Assembly: GCA_025055575.1 (NCBI GenBank)
Contig: JANWWP010000013.1
Span: 1 to 48,468, forward strand
Source of the DNA: Flavobacteriales bacterium
Lineage (GTDB): Bacteria > Bacteroidota > Bacteroidia > CAIKAF01
Length of the DNA stretch: 48,468 nucleotides
Direction of reading: 5' to 3'
Shown: piece by piece, positions 26,861-35,301 of the stretch
How positions within the stretch are numbered: position 1 is the first letter of the stretch
How the letters are laid out: each line of letters begins with the position of its first letter
Position numbers and translations under genes: made by a program
Notes under the pieces: model-generated
Database searches by the model: none
Seen by the model: the letters and a program-made list of their open reading frames with translations, nothing else
Told to the model about the DNA's origin: nothing

Positions 26861-28395
26861 TGTTTGAAATGTCGGAAGCCCGTGAACACCATGGCCAACC
26901 CCAAACGGTCACAAGCTTCCACGGAATCCTGATCGCGGACGGAGCCACCGGGCTGGATGATGGCCTGAACACCCGCAGCGGCAGCGCGCTCCACGCTGTC
27001 AGGAAAAGGGAAAAAGGCTTCCGAGGCCAGGACAGCGCCCTGAACATTTAGTCCCGCTTCGCGGGCTTTTGCGAGGGCATGGTGCAAGGCATCTATCCGG
27101 GAGGTGTGGCCTGTCCCTACGCCTATCATCTGACCTTCGCGCACCAGAACGATGGCATTGGAACGGGTGTGGCGCACCACTTTCCAAGCCATCATGAGGT
27201 CTTGCCATTGCCCGGGATCGGGGTGCTTTTGGGTGACCACCCGGCCCTCTTCCTGGCGCAATGGCACGTGGTCCCTCTCTTGGATTAAAAAACCATGCAG
27301 GGCAGATCGCACCTGAAGGCGGGGCCTTTGAAAGGCTTTATGGCGCAGCAAAATACGCTGACTTTTTTTGCGCAACAGCGCGTAGGCTTCCGGCTCAAAG
27401 TCGGGCGCGCTGACGGCCTCGAAGAAAAAATCTTTCAGCTTTTCGGCCACATGGATAGTCACGGGTTTATTGCTCAAAAAAATCCCCCCAAAAGCGGATT
27501 TCTCGTCCGCCTTCAAAGCTTTTTCGAAAGCGATGTCCGGGTTGGAATTCACAGCCAGTCCGCAGGGGTTGTTGTGTTTGATAATCACCCAGGCCGGCTC
27601 ATGAAATTCTTCCAGGAAAGCAAGGCCGTTATCCAGGTCTAAGAGATTATTGTAAGACAATTCTTTTCCCCCCAGTTGTTCGAAGATCTCGTTCAAATGG
27701 CCTGCAAACCAACCTTTTTGATGCGGGTTTTCTCCGTAGCGGAGCGGCATCATGGATTCCGGCGAAATGCCTTGAAGTCCGGTGTTGTCGGGATGATCCT
27801 CACGGTCCAGCCATCGGTAAATGGCGTTGTCGTAAAGGGAAGTTCTCAGAAAAGCCCGACGGGCCATGTGTTTTCTTTCTTCCCTTGTGGTGTAGGGGCG
27901 CTGGCGCAGAATAGCCTCAAGAAAGGGCACTTCATGGCGCGAAGGGATCACCAACACTTCTTCAAAATTTTTTGCCGCGGCGCGAATCAGGGCGATTCCT
28001 CCGATGTCTATTTTTTCAATAACCTCAGGCTCCGGGGCCCCGCTTTGCATGGTTTCCTCAAAGGGATATAAATCCACCAGCACCAGGTCAATCCAGGGAA
28101 TCTCCATTCGTTGAAGAGTTTGGATGTCCTCCGGTTGATTCCGGCGGCCCAGGATACCTCCAAATATAGCGGGGTGCAAGGTTTTCACCCTGCCGCCCAG
28201 GATGGAGGGGAAGCCCGTGAGAGATTCCACTTCCTGCACCGGGTAGCCTTGCCCCCTGATCCAATCTGCCGTGCCGCCGGTGCTGAGAATTTCTATGCCG
28301 TGCTGGTGCAGCAATTCAAGAGTCTCTTCCAGGCCCTCTTTGTGGTACAAGGAAATAAGGGCGCGTTGCAGCGTGCGTTGTCCGGATGGCTTCAT
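26857..28395 (-). CDS. purH: Bifunctional AICAR transformylase / IMP cyclohydrolase
   Basis: 512 residues from ATG 28395, which overlaps the stop of the upstream gene by 4 bp (ATGA); a TTG two codons earlier is less likely. The N-terminal IMP cyclohydrolase domain shows IEILSTGGTADWI, GFPSILGGRVKTLHPAIFGG and VDLYPFEETM. The transformylase domain carries MPLRYGENPHQKGWF, IIKHNNPCGLAVN and FFPFPDSVERAA. It catalyses the last two steps of de novo IMP synthesis: formyl transfer to AICAR, then ring closure. Length and motifs are complete. The transcript is shared with the cystathionine beta-synthase-like gene. Confidence 0.97.
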   Translation of the reverse strand: MKPSGQRTLQRALISLYHKEGLEETLELLHQHGIEILSTGGTADWIRGQGYPVQEVESLTGFPSILGGRVKTLHPAIFGGILGRRNQPEDIQTLQRMEIPWIDLVLVDLYPFEETMQSGAPEPEVIEKIDIGGIALIRAAAKNFEEVLVIPSRHEVPFLEAILRQRPYTTREERKHMARRAFLRTSLYDNAIYRWLDREDHPDNTGLQGISPESMMPLRYGENPHQKGWFAGHLNEIFEQLGGKELSYNNLLDLDNGLAFLEEFHEPAWVIIKHNNPCGLAVNSNPDIAFEKALKADEKSAFGGIFLSNKPVTIHVAEKLKDFFFEAVSAPDFEPEAYALLRKKSQRILLRHKAFQRPRLQVRSALHGFLIQERDHVPLRQEEGRVVTQKHPDPGQWQDLMMAWKVVRHTRSNAIVLVREGQMIGVGTGHTSRIDALHHALAKAREAGLNVQGAVLASEAFFPFPDSVERAAAAGVQAIIQPGGSVRDQDSVEACDRLGLAMVFTGFRHFKH

Positions 28396-29756
28396 GCGCA
28401 AAGATTACCGATGATGTCTTCTTTTGTGATGATATGGTAGGCGCCGCTGAGGAATTTCACCAGAACCGCCGCATGGCCCTGCCGCATGAGTGCAGCCACA
28501 TTTTCCAGAGTTTCCTTTTCGTCCACCATGGGGAAGGGCGCTTCCTGGGCTTCGTGACAGGGACTTTCAGGTGTTAAATGGCCCTCCACGAGGCCTTGTA
28601 AGATGCGGCTGTCCGATAAGGCACCTGTAAATTGATTGCCTTCTTTTACGGGGATCTGGGAGATGCCCAACTTCTTCATGAGGTAAATGGCATCTTTCAG
28701 TGGCTGATCCGGACGCACTGTCACCAGAGGCTTATCGGCATGCGGGCGCACCAGGTCCCGTGCCCGGGGTTGGGTGGTTTCCAGGAAGCCCCGGTCGCGC
28801 ATCCAGTCGTCATTGAACATTTTACCCAAATAACGTATCCCGTGATCATGAAAAATGACCACCACCAGGTCCTCCGGTCCAAACATGTGTTTCATCTGAC
28901 GCAGCCCAGCCATGGCAGCGCCTGCAGAATTTCCAGCGAATATTCCTTCCTGGCGGGCAATTTCCCGGGTCATAAGGGCGGCATCCTTATCGGTCACCTT
29001 TTCAAAATGGTCAATGATATCAAAATCCACATTGGCGGGCAGGAAATCCTCACCAATGCCTTCGGTGATGTAGGGGTAAATTTCGTTTTTATCAAAAATG
29101 CCGGTTTCCTTATATTTTTTAAAAACCGATCCGTAAGTGTCAATTCCCAAAACGCGGATCCGGGGATTTTTTTCCTTCAGATACCGGCCCGCACCGCAAA
29201 TGGTGCCACCGGTGCCCACGCCCACCACCAAATGGGTGACGCGGCCCCCGGTTTGCTCCCATATTTCAGGGCCTGTGCTCTCATAGTGGGCTTGGCTGTT
29301 GGAAGGGTTGTCGTACTGGTTGGCCTTCCAGGCGTTGGGTATTTCAGTGGCCAGGCGGCTGCTCACGCTGTAGTAGGAACGGGGGTCTTCGGGCTCCACA
29401 TCGGTGGGACACACGATCACCTCCGCACCGAAGGCCTTGAGAGCATCTATTTTTTCTTTGCTTTGCTTATCTGTGGTGGTGAAAATGCATTTATAACCTT
29501 TCACCACGGCCGCTATGGCTAAGCCCATTCCGGTGTTGCCGCTGGTGCCTTCCACGATGGTGTAACCTGGCTTTAAGAGGCCGGCTTTTTCGGCATCTTC
29601 AATCATTTTGACAGCCATCCGGTCTTTAATGCTGTTGCCGGGATTGAAAGTCTCCACTTTGGCGGCCACCGTACAGGGGAAATCGGCGCACAGGCGGTTG
29701 ATGCGTACCAGCGGCGTGTGGCCAATGGTTTCCAGAATATTGTTTTTTATGTCCAT
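28392..29756 (-). CDS. Cystathionine beta-synthase-like PLP enzyme with CBS domain pair
   Basis: 454 residues from ATG 29756 (MDIKNNILETIGHTPLVRIN), a typical start for the family. The PLP lysine is Lys44 in NPGNSIKDRMAV; the phosphate loop is EGTSGNTGMGLA, with GVGTGGTICGAG downstream. The catalytic core covers about residues 1-320. A pair of CBS domains follows (about 335-454; SDSRILQGLVEG, AYHIITKEDIIGNL), which in eukaryotic CBS bind S-adenosylmethionine or nucleotides. It probably condenses serine (or O-acetylserine) with homocysteine or sulfide. The CBS pair favours cystathionine beta-synthase over plain cysteine synthase. Coupled to purH by ATGA. Confidence 0.92.
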   Translation of the reverse strand: MDIKNNILETIGHTPLVRINRLCADFPCTVAAKVETFNPGNSIKDRMAVKMIEDAEKAGLLKPGYTIVEGTSGNTGMGLAIAAVVKGYKCIFTTTDKQSKEKIDALKAFGAEVIVCPTDVEPEDPRSYYSVSSRLATEIPNAWKANQYDNPSNSQAHYESTGPEIWEQTGGRVTHLVVGVGTGGTICGAGRYLKEKNPRIRVLGIDTYGSVFKKYKETGIFDKNEIYPYITEGIGEDFLPANVDFDIIDHFEKVTDKDAALMTREIARQEGIFAGNSAGAAMAGLRQMKHMFGPEDLVVVIFHDHGIRYLGKMFNDDWMRDRGFLETTQPRARDLVRPHADKPLVTVRPDQPLKDAIYLMKKLGISQIPVKEGNQFTGALSDSRILQGLVEGHLTPESPCHEAQEAPFPMVDEKETLENVAALMRQGHAAVLVKFLSGAYHIITKEDIIGNLCA

Positions 29757-29786
29757 GTGCAGGGCAAATTTCCGCAATTCAGGGCA

Positions 29787-30296
29787 TCATTCCTCTATGT
29801 GCCGTCGGGTTTTAAATGGCGCCGGCCAGGTTACATTCACCCAGGCCGGATCAAACTGCACATCCAGATCATCATAGAACGCTATGGCTTCGGTGTTCCA
29901 GTCCAGCACTTGCCACTGGATGACCCCACAGCCGGCGGCACGGGATTCGTCCACCACTTTTTCCAAAAGACGGCGGCCCAGACCCCGGCCCCGCCAGGCG
30001 GGTTCCACGTACAAATCTTCCAGAAAAAGGCTTTTTCCACGCCAAGTGGAATACCTGTAGTATACTACGGCCATCCCAATGGCCGTGCCTTGATACCAGG
30101 CCAGCCAGGCTTTGAAGAGAGGCCTCGGGCCGAAACCGTCAGCCAGCATTTGATCTATCGAATTGGTAACCGCTTCCGGAGCCTTTTCAAAAGCCGCCAG
30201 TTGTCGTATCAATTCCAGAAGGGCCGGCATATCTTCCGGTCGCGCATCCCGAATATCAACTTCAGAAATTTCCAATTGGGAACCTGGAACATCCAT
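29787..30296 (-). CDS. GNAT-family N-acetyltransferase
   Basis: 169 residues from ATG 30296; the frame stays open upstream, but that part is the HU terminator region. Core motifs: VDIRDARPEDMPALLELIRQ at the start, LFLEDLYVEPAWRGRGLGRR (motif A, acetyl-CoA pyrophosphate loop RGRGLG) and WNTEAIAFYDDL (motif B). The layout resembles spermidine/diamine or thialysine acetyltransferases, but the acceptor is not provable. It transfers acetyl from acetyl-CoA to an amine. It lies between HU and the CBS-like gene, 30 bp upstream of the latter. Confidence 0.88.
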   Translation of the reverse strand: MDVPGSQLEISEVDIRDARPEDMPALLELIRQLAAFEKAPEAVTNSIDQMLADGFGPRPLFKAWLAWYQGTAIGMAVVYYRYSTWRGKSLFLEDLYVEPAWRGRGLGRRLLEKVVDESRAAGCGVIQWQVLDWNTEAIAFYDDLDVQFDPAWVNVTWPAPFKTRRHIEE

Positions 30297-30386
30297 AACA
30301 ATTTCAGATGAAATAAACCTTGGGCGTTTGCTTGTGTGCAGTTCTAAAAATACGCCCGTTCTCGGTAAAAAAAGCCAAAAAAAGAG

Positions 30387-30411
30387 AAAAAAAAAGCCCC
30401 ATGAATGGGGC
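30387..30411 (-). terminator. Rho-independent terminator of the HU gene
   Basis: On the minus strand: 7-bp stem GCCCCAT / ATGGGGC with a 2-nt loop, then nine T residues. It follows the HU stop codon by about 20 bp and separates HU from the GNAT gene. Confidence 0.88.
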
Positions 30412-30432
30412 CTGTTCTGTCTCAAATGATCT

Positions 30433-30708
30433 TTACTTACCTAAGCCGCTGGACAATTCAGCGCCGGCCTTGAAACGCACCACCTTTTTGGCGGGGATTT
30501 TGATTTCCTTGCCGGTTTGGGGGTTGCGACCGGTGCGGGCGCTGCGCTTGGTGACGCTAAAAGAGCCGAAACCAACCAGAGATACGCGATCGCCTTTTTT
30601 GAGCGCGCCGTGCACGGCGGAGGTGAAGGCGTCGAGGGCTTTCTTGCAGTCAGCCTTGCTGAGCCCGGAACCCTGGGCCATGGCATCGATGAGTTCTGCT
30701 TTGTTCAT
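30433..30708 (-). CDS. HU-family histone-like DNA-binding protein
   Basis: 91 residues, the normal HU length, from ATG 30708. Helical N-terminus MNKAELIDAMAQGSGLSKAD, then the signature RVSLVGFGSFSVTKR and the DNA-binding arm RTGRNPQTGKEIKIPA, including the Pro that intercalates in DNA. It bends and compacts DNA as a dimer. A distinct terminator follows, so it is monocistronic. A possible -7 element TGCATTTG lies on the minus strand at 30734-30741, one base off consensus. Confidence 0.96.
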   Translation of the reverse strand: MNKAELIDAMAQGSGLSKADCKKALDAFTSAVHGALKKGDRVSLVGFGSFSVTKRSARTGRNPQTGKEIKIPAKKVVRFKAGAELSSGLGK

Positions 30709-30974
30709 AGTGTTTTGATTTTGATGGGTTAAACAAATGCAAGACAAATGTGAAACAGATTTTTCAAAATGTGCAAGGGGTGTAGCGTAAAAAATCGAAT
30801 TTTTGTTAATAAAATCGCGGGTTTTGTTGAAAACCACGCCAAAAACCCCTGAATTTTCAAGCTTTTACAAGATTTTTTTTCCGGGTTTCCTTAAAGAATA
30901 AAGAGAAAAGTCAGGGAAAAATTCCGGGGCCTTGATGTTGGAATGGTTACCAGAAGCCCAAGAAGTTGGGAGTG

Positions 30975-31049
30975 TGGACTGCACCGGATTCGAACCGATG
31001 ACCTCTGCCCTGTCAAGGCAGCGCTCTGAACCTACTGAGCTAGCAGTCC
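30975..31049 (-). tRNA. tRNA-Val (anticodon GAC)
   Basis: On the minus strand, 75 nt including discriminator A. Acceptor GGACTGC / GCAGTCC pairs fully (7 bp). D stem GCTC / GAGC. Anticodon stem CTGCC / GGCAG with loop TTGACAG, anticodon GAC at positions 34-36, reading GUC/GUU (Val). T arm ATCGG TTCGAAT CCGGT. The 3' CCA is not encoded. Confidence 0.95.
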
Positions 31050-31059
31050 GGGAACAGGA

Positions 31060-31067
31060 CAAAAATA
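31060..31067 (-). promoter_or_regulatory. -7 promoter element TATTTTTG for tRNA-Val
   Basis: An exact TAnnTTTG match on the minus strand, 10 bp upstream of the tRNA 5' end and inside the 29-bp gap after the preceding gene. A -33 element is not obvious, so cotranscription with the upstream operon is also possible. Confidence 0.5.
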
Positions 31068-31078
31068 GCGAAAAGCCT

Positions 31079-31900
31079 TTAATCTTCCGGCCAGGCCCAG
31101 GAATGTGCGATGCCTCCGGCTTTATACAGACACAACAGCCACAAAGCCAGCACCGTGGGATGCTCGTGGGCGGCGGCACAGTCTTCCTGTAATGGGTCCC
31201 ACCGGTACAGCCCACCCGGGCAACGTACTTTTTCTAAAACTGTTAAGACATCCGGCAGTGTCTGCCTTGAATCAGACATCCAACACAGCGCCAGGGTCCC
31301 TTCCATCCAAGAGTCACTGCCAGGCTGGATAGTAATAAGCTTTTCCCGAATTCTGGGGGCCGCTTTTGTGCACCAAGGTTCCTCTATGCAAGGGATGGGA
31401 CGGGTTTTAAAAGAGCGGGCCCATGCACACGCTAAGGCGATATGAGCAAGGTGGCGTACATATCCTTCCGGGTTTAACCCCATGGTATCCTTGAAAGTTT
31501 CCTGCAATAGCCGGCAAAAAGGCAGAGAGTCCGGATAGAGACCGGCCAACATCAGGCTTTCCAGAGCGATGGCAGCGGGGGCGTCGGGGTGGGAGAGGGG
31601 GCGCAGCGGGACGAAGCTTTTATCGTGCAATTTTTGATAATACGGGAAAAGACGGCGGTCGTCGTCAAAAACCAGGGCAATCTTAAGTATTGATTCCAAC
31701 TCCACATTTGTCATATTGAGATATCGCCGGCCGAGGTAGTGTACAATCTCCCTTAAATTGTAGGATTTGTAAAACTCAGGATGGGATTTAAAGTGTTGGA
31801 GGGTTTCATTCAACAACCGCTCAGCCCGCACAGAATCGTTATTCTGAGCATAGCCGGACAAAAAAAAACATAAGCAAATTGGAATGAGAAATAGTTTCAT
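31079..31900 (-). CDS. Exported protein of unknown function
   Basis: 273 residues with a clear signal peptide (LFLIPICLCFFLSGYAQ). The mature part is mainly helical with several Cys and Trp residues (CAWARSFKTRPIPCIEEPWC; GGLYRWDPLQEDCAAAHEHP). A helical-repeat or terpenoid-cyclase-like fold is conceivable from the spacing of Trp and Gly, but no known family is recognised. It is third in the coupled operon: its ATG overlaps the stop of the FISUMP-type gene (ATGA at 31897-31900). Probably periplasmic or on the outer membrane. Confidence 0.7.
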   Translation of the reverse strand: MKLFLIPICLCFFLSGYAQNNDSVRAERLLNETLQHFKSHPEFYKSYNLREIVHYLGRRYLNMTNVELESILKIALVFDDDRRLFPYYQKLHDKSFVPLRPLSHPDAPAAIALESLMLAGLYPDSLPFCRLLQETFKDTMGLNPEGYVRHLAHIALACAWARSFKTRPIPCIEEPWCTKAAPRIREKLITIQPGSDSWMEGTLALCWMSDSRQTLPDVLTVLEKVRCPGGLYRWDPLQEDCAAAHEHPTVLALWLLCLYKAGGIAHSWAWPED

Positions 31901-32901
31901 TGGACGCAGCGCACGGCGGCCCCCACTTTCCGGGCTTCCTCCGGGACCAACAAATAACCAGAGGGCCGGGGACTGGCGAAAAAATTTTTATTTTTTTCCC
32001 ACGTAGATGACCAATACAATCCGGCCATGCCTTCCCCCACAAGGTTTTTTACTTCGGCGGAATACATATTGTTCAAGGAAAAACCCAGGCCTATATTATT
32101 ATCCTGCGGGGTCTCAAGCAAAGGCTTCAAATTGTCCTCAAACGGCGCCAACAAGGCGTACCACTCTTTTTCGCTCGGGAGGCGCCAGGAGGGAGGACAG
32201 GGATTTTGACCGGCTTTGAGGGTCACAATGTCCGGCCTTGTAGGCAAGGGGCGTTGAACCCCTTCGGAAGCAGTCCAATCTTGGGCCATCCAACGCAGCG
32301 CCCCGACCTGACGATAAATAATTCCTGTGGTGGAATCTTTCCTGACTGGAGAAAACTTCAGAGGAAAACGGTTCTTAAGCTTCAACGTGAAGGGTTCTCC
32401 TTCTCCGCAGGAAGTGATGCAATAAATTTGAACATCCAATGTTTCGGAAGGTATCGGCCTGGAGGCCTGAAGAATAATGGAATCTCCCCGGTTTCCAGAA
32501 AATTCCAGGGAGGTATCTTGGGTTTTAATCAGAATTTTTTCACATTTTCCATCTGTTTCGGGAAATAACACATAGTATTTTCCGCGGTCGGCTACATTCA
32601 TCTTTTTCACAATTCCCGGGCGGGGCAGGCAAGTGCCACACAGTTCATGCCAATGACCTTTGAGATAATAATTCAGGCAGCCCGTGGTGGAATTGAAGAC
32701 CCAATAACCATCAGCCGGTTTTTCAATAGCCTCAATGTCAGCCTGGGAAAGAATTTGTGGTGTTTCTTTATGATCTTTAGCAGGATGCAGGATATTTTGG
32801 CAAAAAGAGATGGATTGTAAATGACATCCAAATAAAAGAAATGAAAATAGTATAGTGCTTCTTTCTTTCAAGATCTCAAAAACAGCTTTTATTGCTATCA
32901 A
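31897..32901 (-). CDS. FISUMP-type protein, possible lipoprotein
   Basis: 334 residues. The N-terminus has a hydrophobic stretch ending LFSFLLFGC, which could be a lipobox with Cys26, so an outer-membrane lipoprotein is possible. The C-terminal third carries the FISUMP pattern (Fibrobacter succinogenes major paralogous domain): PCPPSWRLPSEKEWYALL, GLYWSSTWEK and a final AAVRCVQ. This fold is related to the C-type-lectin-like/formylglycine-enzyme group seen in many surface proteins. The middle part is beta-rich with Cys pairs (LCGTCLP, CITSCGEG). Overlaps both neighbours by ATGA, so three genes are translated as one unit. Molecular role unknown. Confidence 0.75.
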   Translation of the reverse strand: MIAIKAVFEILKERSTILFSFLLFGCHLQSISFCQNILHPAKDHKETPQILSQADIEAIEKPADGYWVFNSTTGCLNYYLKGHWHELCGTCLPRPGIVKKMNVADRGKYYVLFPETDGKCEKILIKTQDTSLEFSGNRGDSIILQASRPIPSETLDVQIYCITSCGEGEPFTLKLKNRFPLKFSPVRKDSTTGIIYRQVGALRWMAQDWTASEGVQRPLPTRPDIVTLKAGQNPCPPSWRLPSEKEWYALLAPFEDNLKPLLETPQDNNIGLGFSLNNMYSAEVKNLVGEGMAGLYWSSTWEKNKNFFASPRPSGYLLVPEEARKVGAAVRCVQ

Positions 32902-35180
32902 GGATTCACACTACCCAATACAGTTCCGCCTATATTGGTGAGGGATGATCCACTCCCGTTTCCTTGTAAGGCTAATCCTGCACCACCGCCCGGAGCCCCG
33001 CCAGGACAACCAGCTGGGGAACTTGGAGAACTGCCCCCTGAACTTCCAGCTACGCCATTGACGCCGCCTGCCCCGCCCGCTTGGGCATTTTGTCCATTAC
33101 ATGTGCCAGGACAACCTGTCGTGCCAGAGTTAGCTCCACCGCCACCAGCACCTCCTGTGGTAGCAGTTCCCGGCGAACCGGCGGCACTTGTGGCATTTCT
33201 ACTGCATGTCCAGCAAACCGTTCCTTGGATACAACTTGAAGTTTGACCAGGACCTCCTGATCCAGGGGGTGTTCCTGCACCACCACCGCCCCCACCACTC
33301 GCAGCACAACAACCTGCCCCACCGCCGCCACCTCCTCCTCCACCAGCCCGAATAGTTCCATAATTAAAAACCCTGATTGGCACAATTGAATTCGTCTGGA
33401 TAGCATGCCCGCCAGTTCCGCCAGCTTGAGGACAAATATCTCCCGCACACACACCATCCGACTCCCTGCTTCCATGCCCACCATTGCCTCCTCCCGCTAA
33501 AATCGTCCCATAATTGTATAGGACTATTCTGGCCCCGTTCGGCATGGTGCTGGCATCAAAACCTGGATTTCCGGCTACGCCGGAGCCGCCACCATTGTTG
33601 GCAGCCTGAAGCGTGACGCCTGAATTAATCCACACGCAATATCTGCGTGCCCTTGCTCCTCCTAAGGCAGAATTCAGATTATAACCCGTCTGGTTGGAAG
33701 AGATCACAACTACCTCTTCACACCATTCGCACAGGCTGTTCCAGAATCCGTTGCCCCCATTGGGTGTGGCCTTCGTGTCCCAAAATTGGAAGCAATCGTC
33801 GTCTGTGTTGTAGATCATGAGCCCTTCATTCAGAGTATTACCCATGGCATCGCGTTGGGCACGGGTCATGCGGGGTATCAAGACCCCTTTAGAGGTTGAG
33901 GTAAGGTCAAGAATGGCCCGGGATGGCGGGGCACCTGCATTCCCCGTACCTGAAATTTCCGCATTTATTTGAATACCCCCGCCGTTGCCGGGATCAATAG
34001 CCATGATGGCGTTGGTGCCGGCGCTGTTGCCCCCGCCCTGGTCAGTGAAAAACTTGATGGGGGCGGCGTTGCTGGCAATACGAATCCAGTGGCCGCTGAT
34101 CTGGGAATAGAGCCCCAGGTCGCTGGTGACGTTGATTTCCGTCGTGCCGCGCTGGATTACGCCGTTCTGCACCGCCATGCGGCCGTTGACATCCAGCAGT
34201 TGCACGGGTGTGGTGGTGCCGATACCCACCCGGCCGGCGGCCGTAAACCGCACCCTATCCGTGGTGCCGCTGCGGAACTGCAGGAAGCCGGTGGCATAGT
34301 CTATGTAGGAATCTGTGCCGGTCTGGTGCAGACGGAGGCGGTCGTTCACGTCGGCCGTGTTGCCGATCCACAAGCTGTTACCGGAGGGCATGAAAATGCT
34401 GCCTTCCACATTGAGCGTTGTAAAGCCGCTGGTGGGCGCCGTGAAAGTGTTATCCCCAGCTCCATAGAGCAGGGTCTGGTTGTTGCCCCGGATGTCCATC
34501 AGCCTTTGAGTGCCTCCATAGAAGCGGTGCTGGTAAGCGGAGGTGGCGGCTGGAAGGCTGTGCCACAGCGTGCTTCCCTCTATGCCTGTGGCGTAATCCA
34601 CTTCGGTCCCCGACAGTTGGGGAAACCATACCGCTTTGGTACCGGCGCTGCGGGTACCCGTGCTGGGCGCCGCCACACCGTTGGTGTTGTAGAGAATAAG
34701 ATTGCTGGCCGTGCCCGCCAATCGCAGTTCCGTCTGGGTGGTGCCGGCCCCAGAAAAGCGGGCGCGCTCGGTGTTGTTGGTACGGAACACAAGATCCTGC
34801 GCATCGGTGGTGCCTAAAAAGTGGGTCGCGGGCGAGGTGCCCGCATTCCCCGTGAGCCGCCAGTCGCCGCTGTTGCTGTTATCCAGTCGGGTCCAGGCGC
34901 TGCCGGTCCAGAAATAAAAGCCGGTGCCGTTGCCCCCGGTCACGGAGGCGTTGGTATTGTACACGAGGAGGCCGGTGGCCGGGGAGGTGATGGGCGAGGC
35001 CGAGTTCACGTTGCTCAAATTCACCCTAGGCACCAAAACCCCTTTGTCGTTGGATTTGACATCCAGCAGGGCGGATGCGTCCGGGGACGATCCATCCGTA
35101 TTGATGCCAACGCCCTGGGCTTTGATTTTAAAGGCTGCGACAGTTAGGAGAAAAAGGAGAAAAAATTTTTTCATCGCCAT
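32898..35180 (-). CDS. Tail-fibre-like exported protein with Gly/Cys-rich C-terminal domain
   Basis: 760 residues (MAMKK start; MKK two codons later is equally possible) with a signal peptide (LLFLLTVAAFKIKAQ). The mature start GVGINTDGSSPDASALLDVK and repeats such as VGIGTTTPVQLLDVNGRMAV are typical of Bacteroidota proteins resembling phage tail fibres. A second LDLTSTSKGVLIPRMTRAQR block lies at about residue 425. From about 540 the sequence turns to NYGTILAGGGNGGHG and NYGTIRAGGGGGGGGG, then a 150-residue Gly-rich stretch with Cys clusters (GCCAAS, CIQGTVCWTC). No T9SS sorting domain is seen, so the export route past the periplasm is unclear. First gene of an ATGA-coupled operon. Confidence 0.8.
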   Translation of the reverse strand: MAMKKFFLLFLLTVAAFKIKAQGVGINTDGSSPDASALLDVKSNDKGVLVPRVNLSNVNSASPITSPATGLLVYNTNASVTGGNGTGFYFWTGSAWTRLDNSNSGDWRLTGNAGTSPATHFLGTTDAQDLVFRTNNTERARFSGAGTTQTELRLAGTASNLILYNTNGVAAPSTGTRSAGTKAVWFPQLSGTEVDYATGIEGSTLWHSLPAATSAYQHRFYGGTQRLMDIRGNNQTLLYGAGDNTFTAPTSGFTTLNVEGSIFMPSGNSLWIGNTADVNDRLRLHQTGTDSYIDYATGFLQFRSGTTDRVRFTAAGRVGIGTTTPVQLLDVNGRMAVQNGVIQRGTTEINVTSDLGLYSQISGHWIRIASNAAPIKFFTDQGGGNSAGTNAIMAIDPGNGGGIQINAEISGTGNAGAPPSRAILDLTSTSKGVLIPRMTRAQRDAMGNTLNEGLMIYNTDDDCFQFWDTKATPNGGNGFWNSLCEWCEEVVVISSNQTGYNLNSALGGARARRYCVWINSGVTLQAANNGGGSGVAGNPGFDASTMPNGARIVLYNYGTILAGGGNGGHGSRESDGVCAGDICPQAGGTGGHAIQTNSIVPIRVFNYGTIRAGGGGGGGGGAGCCAASGGGGGGAGTPPGSGGPGQTSSCIQGTVCWTCSRNATSAAGSPGTATTGGAGGGGANSGTTGCPGTCNGQNAQAGGAGGVNGVAGSSGGSSPSSPAGCPGGAPGGGAGLALQGNGSGSSLTNIGGTVLGSVNP

Positions 35181-35189
35181 TAATTAAGA

Positions 35190-35219
35190 CAAATTTAATC
35201 TTAATGTCCGTAAGACAAA
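35190..35219 (-). promoter_or_regulatory. Consensus promoter of the tail-fibre-like operon
   Basis: On the minus strand: -33 TTTG (35216-35219), an 18-bp spacer and -7 TAAATTTG (35190-35197), all fitting the Bacteroidota consensus. The -7 element ends 9 bp before the ATG, so the leader is very short. The octamer AAGACAAA occurs twice here, covering both elements. Confidence 0.75.
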
Positions 35220-35301
35220 CAAGGGTTTGAAAAATTTATGCGAAAGCCTCTCCATTCAACACCCTCCCAGGTGTATTCGGCATGGGAAGTTGGGACAAGC
35301 C

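Noticed and set aside
28632-29522. 296-codon plus-strand frame opposite the cystathionine beta-synthase-like gene
   Set aside because: The opposite strand encodes a complete enzyme with all motifs; this frame is a His/Gly-rich shadow.
33969-34817. 282-codon plus-strand frame opposite the tail-fibre-like gene
   Set aside because: Shadow of a Gly/Thr/Asn-rich coding strand; no start signals or domains.
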